Below, one piece after another: positions 1 through 5,685 of a DNA stretch of 5,685 nt. The notes below the pieces were generated by a model. It was not told the origin of the DNA and searched no databases. It was given only the letters and a program-made list of their open reading frames with translations. The number at the start of each line of letters is the position of its first letter. The first letter of the stretch is position 1. The DNA is from Oligoflexia bacterium. GTDB lineage: Bacteria; Bdellovibrionota; Bdellovibrionia; Bdellovibrionales; UBA1609. The position numbers and the translations under genes are program-made. The stretch spans positions 1 through 5,685 of the forward strand of contig JAPPIY010000012.1 of NCBI GenBank assembly GCA_026914095.1. Direction: 5' to 3'.

Positions 1-1
1 C

Positions 2-598
2 CCTACAGGATATACATGGACCGGAACTCAATGTGTGGAAATCTGTACCAAGATTTTTGGTCTTGAAACCTTCCACGGAATGAAATTAGTAGCCGGAAGG
101 TGTTTCCCTTTTGGAATGAATAGTGGTTCAGGTAGTTCTTATTCAGTACTTATACCAAGTCTAGGATTATTTGTAAGTCTGGGTCTTGATTATCCCACCT
201 ATTCCAATAATAAGATATTTAATAAAATGAAATATGCATTCGATTTAGGAAATACAATCCAAGGCTTTGATGAAAATGAGAATCAGGTGTCTTTCAAGCC
301 TTGTCCCAGCGGACAGGTTTGGATTGGTTCTCGATGCGTTGAATATTGTGCAGAAACACAGACTATCGAAGGCATTGGTTATACGCACACAAGTTCAATG
401 CCTGGAATAAAAATACAAAATCAGTGTTACCCTACTTGTATCCGTTTGTTTGGTATGTTTTCTAAAAAAAATAATTGTTTTTTTGTGCCACATCTAAAGG
501 TATGGCTTCTACATACTAGAGAGGTTGTGAATAGCCTTCCAAACACATATTATAAACTAGATTCCGACTTATCAAAATATATACTCGATAAGTTTTAA
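2..598 (+). CDS. Cysteine-rich repeat-module protein, C-terminal part (5' end outside window)
   Basis: The frame is open from the left edge (codon at 2-4) to the TAA at 596-598, so the gene begins upstream. The GTG at 35 is only the first start-like codon inside the window. Two related modules are visible. Each has the pattern P-[ST]-G-x-x-W-x-G-x-x-C-V-E-x-C (codons at 2-46 and 305-349; the second is preceded by a Cys at 302) and a later Cys-[FY]-Pro (Cys codons at 101 and 425). The spacing is 101 codons. Module two has an extra Cys at 437. Between them lies a Gly/Ser-rich stretch and a mildly hydrophobic segment (VLIPSLGLFVSLGL). Paired cysteines of this kind suggest a disulfide-stabilised exported or surface protein, but no signal peptide can be seen because the start is missing. 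I do not recognise the family and assign no function. The last ~45 residues lack cysteines and look like a non-modular tail. The gene looks intact up to its stop. Confidence 0.6.
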   Translation, partial: PTGYTWTGTQCVEICTKIFGLETFHGMKLVAGRCFPFGMNSGSGSSYSVLIPSLGLFVSLGLDYPTYSNNKIFNKMKYAFDLGNTIQGFDENENQVSFKPCPSGQVWIGSRCVEYCAETQTIEGIGYTHTSSMPGIKIQNQCYPTCIRLFGMFSKKNNCFFVPHLKVWLLHTREVVNSLPNTYYKLDSDLSKYILDKF

Positions 599-706
599 AA
601 GCGTTCTTAAAATTTAGACGGCCCTGTTTTCATTTGTTTGAACTAAAAGCCTTGGGCATACAGTCTGAAACTCCTTATATTTTCTTATTTTAAAGGAAAT
701 TTTTAA

Positions 707-1217
707 CACAGTTTCAAATCAACTTGCAAAATTCAATCCTGTGTTTTGCAAGTTGATTCGCAAGCTTTTGAACAAAAATCACGAGACAACAAAAGGACTT
801 TTTCAGGGGATTATACTTTTGACACATCAAAAATCTTATAACAGCCTTTAAATATAGGAATCTCAGAAGATTATTATGAGACAGATAAAAAACTAAATTT
901 TAGAGCGTATAAGTTATGAGCTAGGCTTCAAAAGATGTAAATTCCTTGTTTATAGCTTTATTTTAAGGCTTTGTTTTGTTGCTTCAAAAGCACAATTCCC
1001 TCAAAACCTTATCTTCCTTTGAAACAAATAATTGGCTTTTTCAAAAAACCGGAGCTAAAACTGACTCAAATAAGCCAGACGACACTCAGACGACATCAAA
1101 CCTCAAAAACCTTGATCTTAAAGGATTAAAACCGCTAGCTGGATTTAAGTAGGTGATATTCCAGATAAAAACTATATATCAAATACGGATCAAAAAGTAA
1201 CAACCCTCTTGAATATA
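707..1217 (+). pseudogene. Possible decayed coding region, unrecognised
   Basis: No intact gene is present, but several stretches read like real protein. One frame is open from 707 to 838, has a TAA at 839-841, and continues in the same frame to a TGA at 917-919; it reads for example FSGDYTFDTSK, then GISEDYYETDKKLNF. A second frame is open from 967 to a TAG at 1150-1152 and is rich in N, D, K, T and S, with segments such as KTDSNKPDDTQTTSNLKNLD. A third frame takes over there (GDIPDKNYISNTDQK) and ends at about 1217. There is no convincing start codon or ribosome binding site. Another frame at 690-848 is also open, which shows that AT-rich DNA can produce such runs by chance. The best reading is a hydrophilic protein gene eroded by frameshifts and stops, but I cannot match it to a family. 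Confidence 0.3.
717..758. repeat. Perfect 15-bp inverted repeat with 12-nt loop
   Basis: The arms at 717-731 (AATCAACTTGCAAAA) and 744-758 are exact reverse complements around the loop at 732-743. A perfect dyad this long is unlikely by chance in 5.7 kb. It lies about 120 bp past the stop of the cysteine-rich gene. No T-run follows the right arm, so it is not a standard intrinsic terminator. It could be an operator-like dyad, an RNA hairpin or the trace of a small mobile element. Confidence 0.7.
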
Positions 1218-1238
1218 TAAAAGTTATCATGTTATACT
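1209..1238 (+). promoter_or_regulatory. Candidate sigma-70 promoter for the metal-uptake operon, with Zur-like half-site
   Basis: TTGAAT (1209-1214, 4 of 6 to the -35 consensus) and TATACT (1233-1238, 5 of 6 to the -10) are separated by 18 bp. They would start transcription near 1245, about 108 nt before the ATG at 1353. The -10 overlaps ATGTTATA (1229-1236), which equals one arm of the enterobacterial Zur operator. The second, inverted arm is missing, so zinc control by Zur is only a suggestion. Confidence 0.35.
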
Positions 1239-1267
1239 GATCCTGTTTGATTTGAGTTTTCTATGGG

Positions 1268-1292
1268 GATTCCCGCTTTCGCAGGAACGACA
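1268..1292. repeat. REP-like palindrome in the operon leader
   Basis: TTCCCGC (1270-1276), a TTTC loop and GCAGGAA (1281-1287) form a 7-bp stem with one C-A mismatch at 1274/1283. The sequence around it resembles the dispersed GATTCCCGC-GAAAGCGGGAAT type of palindrome found in many proteobacterial genomes, including the dRS3/NEMIS-like repeats of Neisseria. This copy has diverged. It is clearly more GC-rich than its surroundings and would form a hairpin in the 5' leader of the operon. Confidence 0.5.
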
Positions 1293-1352
1293 GCTGAAGT
1301 AAAAATTCAAACTAGACCATATAAATAACTGTAATAACAGAAAGGATACAAA

Positions 1353-2498
1353 ATGAAGCTATTAAACTCCCTGATTTTATTTTTACTCACTGTTAACTAT
1401 GCTCTGGCTGTTCCCACTAAAACAAATCCTGACATCAGCTTAAACATCTTGCTTTTAGGCCAAAAATCTTTTCAAGACAAGCCTTCTGAAAAGGAATCTC
1501 ATAAAGGATCCGCTCATTCCCATGAAGGACACCAACATCAATCAACAGATGGCGTCTCCGTTCAAGAAGTTGAGCTTTACTTCAAATCTAATATTGATCC
1601 TTATTGGACAGGAAATATCTCTTTGGGGCTAGCTCAACATGGCAGTCATTTTGATCTGGATTTAGAAACAGCTTATATTGACAGTTTATTTATTCCCAAC
1701 TTCACCTTGAGAGCCGGCAAGTTTTATACCTTTTTTGGACGGCATAACGACTTGCACAGCCATTATTACCCTTTTATTGATCCTCCTTTAATCAATCAAA
1801 AACTTTTTGGATTTCACGGTTTAAATGGAGTGGGGGCTTCTATAGCTTATCTAAGCCCTCTTCCCTGGTATTCAGAAGCTGTTATTCAAACCATTAAAGA
1901 AGAGCATTACCGCGGGATTTTATTTCTTAAAAACCTTTGGGACTTAACCGATCAATCCACTTTAGAGCTGGATTTAACCTATGCCAGAACAATCAAGGAG
2001 CTGAGCAAACCCAATTCTTTTTCTTTAGTTTCTATTAACAATATAACAAATTATATCAACCAAATAGACCTGTGGAAAGATTTATACAACCTTTCTCTCA
2101 CCTGGAAATGGCAAGATGGGAATAATATAAACAGCGCTGTCTGGACGACAGAGCTTGTTTATTCCAATGGAAAGCTTTCAAAACAATCAACAAAACCTCC
2201 ACGAGGACTCGCATTAAAAAACTTAAAACCCACAAAAAACGCCGCCAGCTTAAACTCCTACATTCAATTTCAACTTTTAAAAAATTGGTGGCTACAGGGG
2301 AGAGCGGAGGTCATTTTAGATTCTAAGTGGAAACAGATAGAATTACAAAAATATTCCACTTTGCTAGCTTGGACAGCCACCGAATACTCAGCCGTAAGAT
2401 TACAATATGATATGATAAAAATAAATGCGGATTGGAGTTATGCTATCGCTTTACAAACTAATATGAGTTTAGGAGCGCACCCTGCCCATCTGTACTAA
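1353..2498 (+). CDS. Histidine-rich outer-membrane beta-barrel protein of a zinc-uptake operon
   Basis: The 381-residue protein starts with a clear Sec signal peptide (MKLL, hydrophobic core, likely cut after ALA at residue 19). A histidine-rich patch follows at about residues 49-63 (HKGSAHSHEGHQHQ), a typical metal-capturing loop. The rest alternates polar and aromatic residues as in transmembrane beta-strands and has no helical membrane segment. The stretch at about residues 120-175 carries GKFYTFFGRHNDLHSH, a PFIDPPL motif, LNGVG and LSPLPWYSE. From memory these belong to a family usually annotated as zinc-regulated outer-membrane receptor or porin and encoded beside znuA-like genes. No TonB box or plug domain is evident, so a porin-like role is more likely than a true TonB receptor. 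It ends AHPAHLY, adding two C-terminal histidines. AAAGGA (1341-1346) lies 6 nt before the ATG. It is the first gene of the operon, and the next start is 16 nt after its stop. It probably helps zinc or a similar metal cross the outer membrane; the substrate is inferred from context. Confidence 0.75.
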   Translation: MKLLNSLILFLLTVNYALAVPTKTNPDISLNILLLGQKSFQDKPSEKESHKGSAHSHEGHQHQSTDGVSVQEVELYFKSNIDPYWTGNISLGLAQHGSHFDLDLETAYIDSLFIPNFTLRAGKFYTFFGRHNDLHSHYYPFIDPPLINQKLFGFHGLNGVGASIAYLSPLPWYSEAVIQTIKEEHYRGILFLKNLWDLTDQSTLELDLTYARTIKELSKPNSFSLVSINNITNYINQIDLWKDLYNLSLTWKWQDGNNINSAVWTTELVYSNGKLSKQSTKPPRGLALKNLKPTKNAASLNSYIQFQLLKNWWLQGRAEVILDSKWKQIELQKYSTLLAWTATEYSAVRLQYDMIKINADWSYAIALQTNMSLGAHPAHLY

Positions 2499-2514
2499 AA
2501 TTGAGGTCTATAAA

Positions 2515-3462
2515 ATGCTGAAAAACATTTTATTGTCACTCGCCTTATTAGTGACAGTTGCTGTTTCTTATTCGGATTCCCACTCTAAAAAGCCATCGGA
2601 TTCAACCCCTAAAAAAAAGCTTTATATTTTAACCAGCACAAACACTTTGCGATCTCTCAGCCAAGAGATAGCGGGCGCCTTATTAAAAATAGAGTCTTTA
2701 ACAAAAGGAAAGCAGGACCCTCACTATCTTTCAGCAAAACCATCCTATATGCTCAAAGCCAATAAAGCCGATTTACTTATTATAAATGGTTTAGATTTAG
2801 AAGTTGGCTGGTTGCCTAATATCATTGCCGGATCTAAAAACCCCAAAATTCAAAAAGGAAAACAGGGATATTTAGACACCAGTGATTTTATAACCGCTTT
2901 ATCTGTTCCAACAACCAAAGTGGATCGCTTTTTTGGCGATATTCATCCCTTTGGAAATCCTCATTTTTTGCTTGACCCTATAAGAGCCATCCAAGCTGTC
3001 AAAGCCATTTCCAACAAACTTGCTGAGTTGGATCCAAACAACAAAACTCAGTATATAAAAAATCAAGAAATGTTTGAAAAAAAACTGCTCAAAAAAACAA
3101 CAGAATGGGAGCAGAGAATAAAAAAATCCGGTGTTAAAAAAATAGTAAGCTATCACAGCAGTTTTGAATACTTTTTAGACCGTTTTGATTTAAAACTCAC
3201 TGGCTTAATAGAAGAAAAACCAGGCATCCCCCCTTCTTCAAAACATATTTTACATATTGTAAAAAAAATAAAACAAGAACAAAGCTTTTGTGTTTTAACC
3301 GCCAGCTGGTATCAAACAAAATGGGCTAAAAAACTAAAACAAATGGCCAATATTTTAGTTCAGCCAACAGCTATAGAAGTGGGAGCTGTAGAAACAGCTA
3401 CAAATTACATTCTGCTGATAGAGGGGATTGTTCAATCCATTGAGTCCTGCAAGGCAAAATAA
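2515..3462 (+). CDS. znuA: Periplasmic zinc/manganese-binding protein of an ABC transporter (ZnuA/TroA family, cluster A-I)
   Basis: This is a 315-residue solute-binding protein that captures a divalent metal in the periplasm and passes it to the permease encoded next. It has an N-terminal signal peptide (residues 1 to about 20) without a lipobox cysteine, so it should be a soluble periplasmic protein. The three family metal-ligand histidines are visible: His70 in QDPHYLSAKPSYM, His150 in GNPHFLLDP and His214 in SYHSSFEYF. The KADLLIINGLDLE segment and the EEKPGIPPSSKHI segment before the C-terminal lobe are also typical. The usual fourth acidic ligand near the C terminus is unclear; the sequence there is IEVGAVETATNYILLIEG. 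The long histidine-rich loop between the first two ligands of classical ZnuA is absent, so manganese or another metal cannot be excluded. GAGG (2503-2506) sits 8 nt before the ATG. Length is normal and the gene looks intact. The symbol is by family and context only. Confidence 0.85.
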   Translation: MLKNILLSLALLVTVAVSYSDSHSKKPSDSTPKKKLYILTSTNTLRSLSQEIAGALLKIESLTKGKQDPHYLSAKPSYMLKANKADLLIINGLDLEVGWLPNIIAGSKNPKIQKGKQGYLDTSDFITALSVPTTKVDRFFGDIHPFGNPHFLLDPIRAIQAVKAISNKLAELDPNNKTQYIKNQEMFEKKLLKKTTEWEQRIKKSGVKKIVSYHSSFEYFLDRFDLKLTGLIEEKPGIPPSSKHILHIVKKIKQEQSFCVLTASWYQTKWAKKLKQMANILVQPTAIEVGAVETATNYILLIEGIVQSIESCKAK

Positions 3463-3465
3463 GCA

Positions 3466-4285
3466 ATGGATTTTATCTTACTTTTAGGCCCTGCTTTTTT
3501 AATTTGCTTGATACTGACGGGAATACACTGTTATCTAGGTCTGCATGTTTTAGAGAGAAATATTATTTTTGTAGATTTAGCTTTAGCCCAAGCGGGAGCT
3601 TTTGGCCTAGCCCTTTCTCTATTGATGGGCTGGGAGCATGATTCTCTAAAAACTTACTTCACAGTGCTGTCTTCCGCCTTAACCGCCAGTGTTTTTTTCA
3701 CTTTAATATCTCTATAAAAAACAAATCTCACAAGAAGCTTTTATTGGAATTGTGTATGCCTTCTTTTCAGTCCTTGTGATTCTTCTCTTAGATAAAAGCC
3801 CCCATGGAAGCGAACACATCAAACAAACCCTTACAGGCCATCTGATATGGGTCAGCTGGGGTGAAGCTATAAAAACATTTATAATTTATGCGGGAGTCTC
3901 TTCTTTCTATTTTATTTTTCATAAGCAAATATGGCAAAACTCTACAGGTAAAAACAATCTCTGGAAATGGAATCTGCTTTTTTACATGCTTTTCAGTGTT
4001 ATAATTGCCAGCTCTGTTTCATTAGTTGGCGTCCTTCTGGTTTTTGTCTTTCTTATCGCGCCTTCTTTTTTAAGCGGTTTTTTATTTAAAAGTTTTTTTC
4101 ACAGATTAATATTTGGCTGGTTAACAGCTGTAGCTGTCAGTCTATTAGGCTTAACCGGCTCTTACTTTTTAAGCCTTCCAACCAGCGCTTTTATAGTTTT
4201 TCTTTTCACCTCTCTCCCCATTGTATTTCTTTTAATTTCTTCTTTAAAAAAACTCCCCGCCTTCCATTCAAATAGAAAAGCCTAA
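3466..4285 (+). pseudogene. znuB: ABC-3 family metal permease (ZnuB/MntB type), split by a frameshift
   Basis: The inner-membrane channel of the metal ABC transporter is encoded in two frames. The first part (3466-3717, 83 aa) starts 3 nt after the stop of the binding-protein gene and has the family hallmark GLHVLERNIIFVDLALAQAG. It then runs into a TAA. The second part is open from 3707 in the next frame and ends at 4285. It starts KKQISQEAFIGIVYAFFS and continues LLLDKSPHGSEHIK, then SLVGVLLVFVFLIAP and LTGSYFLSLPTSAF, all in the right order for COG1108 permeases. The first GTG usable as a start in that frame is at 3752, inside a conserved motif, so it is not a true start. Joined, the product would be about 273 residues with several membrane helices, which is normal for the family. 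Because nothing else is missing, a recent one-base mutation or a sequencing error is the likeliest cause. The ATPase partner is not found in the window. Confidence 0.8.
3707..3717 (+). other. Frameshift site in the permease gene
   Basis: The upstream frame is open to TAA at 3715-3717, while the downstream frame has its last stop at 3704-3706. The shift must therefore fall at 3707-3717, within ATATCTCTATA. Removing one base here (for example T3715) would join ISL to KKQISQEAF and restore the family sequence. The stop sits just before a run of six A (3716-3721). It does not resemble the prfB-type slippery signal, so programmed frameshifting is not favoured. Confidence 0.8.
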
Positions 4286-4382
4286 AAACTATTCTTTCAG
4301 CCTTTAACCTTAAGTGTATTTTATTTGCTTTTGCTTTTTTCTAAGAAAGAACAGTCTCTCCTACAACACACAGAAAATATAA
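4286..4382. other. Intergenic stretch after the metal operon, nothing recognised
   Basis: This is AT-rich DNA with T-rich runs but no stable hairpin followed by a T-run, so I cannot place a terminator for the operon. One frame stays open for about 35 codons but does not read like any protein I know. The relic of the Rpn-type gene begins just after it. Confidence 0.4.
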
Positions 4383-4620
4383 AATCAATGTTCTGACAAC
4401 AAATATCTGGAGATTTTATCCTTGGTATTCATCAAAAAACCTGAAATAAATCAAAATGGCTGTAGATTATTTGAGAAAGCTGTCAAAAGATGAGAAATTG
4501 TATCAAGAGAGTCTAACAAGGGAAATATCTCTAGTGATTCATAATTTAGACAGAGTATATTTATTGAAAGAGGGTATGGAGAAAAGAATGTCTACAGCCA
4601 GAAAAGAAGGTAAATTGTAG
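4383..4620 (+). pseudogene. Relic of a PD-(D/E)XK nuclease / Rpn-type transposase family gene, C-terminal part
   Basis: Two fragments in neighbouring frames resemble the C-terminal half of the PD-(D/E)XK transposase family (PF12784 type, related to Rpn recombination-promoting nucleases). The first (4383 to about 4452) reads SDNKYLEILSLVFIKKPEI, matching the place where the family has a D-x-LEIH-x-x-LELPK-like strand. The second starts around the ATG at 4456 and reads AVDYLRKLSKDEKLYQES, later STARKEGKL. It matches the family's AxxYLRxLSxDEK helix and AREEGxxEG tail before a TAG at 4618-4620. The 30-40 residues normally lying between these parts are missing, and the N-terminal catalytic region is absent. 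This is therefore an internally deleted, frameshifted remnant. The 54-codon reading frame at 4456-4620 is unlikely to be a functional gene. The assignment is by motif memory, not by a search. Confidence 0.55.
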
Positions 4621-4654
4621 AAAGGTATTTTATTTTTCTGGAAGCTTTTTTTTG

Positions 4655-4708
4655 TCCAACTCCAAAATAACTCTTATCCATCTCAATTTCTCCATACTGT
4701 TTTAAGGA
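4655..4708 (-). pseudogene. Fragment of an IS1595-type (ISXO2/IS1016-like) transposase
   Basis: On the minus strand this reads KQYGEIEMDKSYFGVG (codons from 4702 down to 4655). It closely resembles the conserved GEIEVDESYFG block of IS1595-family DDE transposases, which holds the first catalytic aspartate (here the codon at 4676-4678). The usual glutamate after it is lysine here. The reading frame is open only from 4708 to about 4592, and beyond the block the similarity fades: the basic GKRGRG stretch expected next is replaced by QKKASRKIK. The fragment touches the stop codon of the monooxygenase gene in a different frame. It is short, so the identification is tentative. Confidence 0.45.
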
Positions 4709-5586
4709 TTAGAAATCCATAAATATCGGGCATTTGAATCAACGGGAACTTGCCAGTGAAAATAACATTGACTCATTTCATCTTTTGTAGAAAACCCAAA
4801 AGTTACATTCCTTTCTGGATTAGGGTTAATAGGATTTTCTACACTATTATCAAACCAGTTAATACATTCTAAAATAGAGTCCTGTTTTACTAAAACAGGA
4901 TTTTGAAAAGTGTATATCTTTTCAAAAATTTTCATAAATGGATCAACACTAAAAATTCGTTTCCTTACACCATTTGGATCTATAATAAACATAGAACTAG
5001 CTTTTCCTCTTAAATGCATATGTGGCCTGACTCGCGTAAGAAACATTGTTCTGTTTATTTTGTATGATGTTTTTACTTTATAGTTTGACACATGGGGGGA
5101 GATTTCAAATTTTGTATTAGTAATATTATAAGTTAGTCCCTTCCATTTTGGCTTTGTACTATGAAAACTTATATGAATGTTGGTAAAGTCATCAATTACT
5201 TTCTTACCTATAGATTCATAATGAATTTCTAAAACAAACTTAGAATTACGGGGTAATTTATATCCAATTTCATCACTTTGCCCAAAAACATCTATTCCTT
5301 CTCCGACAGTTGTACCGAAAGCTGCTAGTATTTTTTTACCCATATGTTGATTATTTGAGATATATGAATGTTTAAATGACAAATCCATAATAAACAGAGC
5401 TACATGATGAATAATTTTCGGTTTTACCTGAAATTTAACGGTTTTTATCCATTTATCTTCTGTAAAACTTGTTTGAATAACATAGTGTCTATATTCATTA
5501 AATCCTTCAGCAGGAACTACTACTTTCTCAGGGAGATGAATAATATAGTCTTCATTTTTTATTATTTTGCTTTGATTGTTTTTCAA
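4702..5586 (-). CDS. Copper type II monooxygenase-like protein (PHM/dopamine beta-monooxygenase fold)
   Basis: The 294-residue reading frame covers both beta-sandwich domains of the ascorbate-dependent copper monooxygenase family. In peptidylglycine alpha-hydroxylating monooxygenase the CuH site uses His-His and a later His; here these are H60-H61 (KIIHHVALF) and H122 (EIHYES). The CuM site uses His-x-His and Met; here H189 and H191 (RPHMHLRGK) and M271 (TKDEMSQC). All six ligands are therefore present. NWFDNSVENPINPNP before the DEM motif is also typical of the bacterial branch. The natural substrate cannot be told. The start used is TTG (5586-5584) with GGGG 8 nt before it, but the frame stays open upstream to the window edge through a Pro/Thr-rich stretch. 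The true protein may therefore be longer and carry a signal peptide or an N-terminal domain, as many bacterial relatives do. No signal peptide is visible from the TTG. It is transcribed against the metal operon. Confidence 0.75.
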   Translation of the reverse strand: MKNNQSKIIKNEDYIIHLPEKVVVPAEGFNEYRHYVIQTSFTEDKWIKTVKFQVKPKIIHHVALFIMDLSFKHSYISNNQHMGKKILAAFGTTVGEGIDVFGQSDEIGYKLPRNSKFVLEIHYESIGKKVIDDFTNIHISFHSTKPKWKGLTYNITNTKFEISPHVSNYKVKTSYKINRTMFLTRVRPHMHLRGKASSMFIIDPNGVRKRIFSVDPFMKIFEKIYTFQNPVLVKQDSILECINWFDNSVENPINPNPERNVTFGFSTKDEMSQCYFHWQVPVDSNARYLWISNP

Positions 5587-5590
5587 CTGA

Positions 5591-5685
5591 ATTTCCCCGC
5601 CGGGGGGGGTGGGGGGGGTGGGGGGCGGGGAGGGGGATTTGGTGGGAGGTGCGGTGTGATTGGCGGTTAGGCTGAGGTGTTGCTT
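5591..5685. other. Abrupt G-rich segment at the right edge
   Basis: After AT-rich DNA the sequence turns strongly G-rich on the + strand. Five G-tracts (8, 8, 6, 4 and 5 bases, 5602-5636) are separated by single T, T, C and A bases, followed by GT-rich sequence. It could form a G-quadruplex. On the minus strand it stays in frame with the monooxygenase gene and reads SPSPPPTPPTPPGG. The composition break also fits a low-quality or chimeric contig end. Confidence 0.6.

Noticed and set aside
717..770. Rho-independent terminator for the cysteine-rich gene
   Set aside because: The stem is perfect but AT-rich, and no T-run follows the right arm.
690..851. Open frame of about 53 codons reading KEIFNTVSNQLAKF and onwards
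   Set aside because: It has no start codon or ribosome binding site, spans the perfect inverted repeat, and conflicts with an equally plausible frame. Not called as a gene.
1223..1237. Complete Zur operator
   Set aside because: GTTAT occurs as two direct copies and only one full arm (ATGTTATA) is present; the inverted second arm is missing.
2899..3156. 85-codon open frame on the minus strand
   Set aside because: It lies wholly inside the binding-protein gene, whose motifs are clear, and its product is a low-complexity F/Y-rich sequence.
3707..3721. Programmed ribosomal frameshift in the permease
   Set aside because: The CTA-TAA context does not allow good re-pairing in the new frame, unlike the prfB CTT-TGA signal, and I know of no such control in this family.
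5404..5670. 88-codon open frame on the plus strand ending in polyglycine
   Set aside because: It is antisense to the copper monooxygenase gene, and its glycine run is only the translation of the G-tracts.
1..5685. tRNA, rRNA, CRISPR array or riboswitch
   Set aside because: I saw no regularly spaced repeats, no tRNA-like TTCGA arm with a matching acceptor stem, and no recognisable riboswitch core.

Overview
The window is AT-rich DNA from a Gram-negative bacterium. The main evidence is a secreted beta-barrel-type outer-membrane protein encoded next to a periplasmic metal-binding protein that has a cleavable signal peptide and no lipobox cysteine. The species cannot be named from this. Two small transposase relics, a frameshifted gene and a stretch of apparently decayed coding DNA suggest a genome that is gathering mobile elements and pseudogenes, as in many host-associated proteobacteria. 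That is an inference.

Layout. Bases 1-598 (+) hold the C-terminal part of a cysteine-rich protein with two related modules, cut by the left edge. Bases 599-1352 hold no intact gene. They contain a perfect 15-bp inverted repeat, stretches in two or three frames that read like eroded protein-coding sequence, a candidate promoter and a REP-like hairpin. Bases 1353-4285 (+) are a tight metal-uptake operon: a histidine-rich outer-membrane protein, a ZnuA/TroA-type binding protein, and a ZnuB-type (ABC-3) permease split by a frameshift near 3707-3717. No ATPase (ZnuC) gene lies in the window. Bases 4286-4701 hold relics of a PD-(D/E)XK (Rpn/transposase) family gene (+) and of what looks like an IS1595-type transposase (-). 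Bases 4702-5586 (-) encode a copper type II monooxygenase-like protein (PHM/DBM fold) with all six expected copper ligands. The last ~95 bases are abruptly G-rich on the + strand and may be a Pro/Thr-rich linker of that protein, a G-quadruplex region, or an assembly or sequencing artefact.

How the genes work together. The three central genes would form a route for zinc (or a similar divalent metal): capture and passage at the outer membrane, capture in the periplasm, then import across the inner membrane. The histidine-rich stretch usual in ZnuA is missing from the binding protein here and is found instead in the outer-membrane protein. The import step looks broken as sequenced, or needs the frameshift to be a sequencing error, and it needs an ATPase encoded elsewhere.
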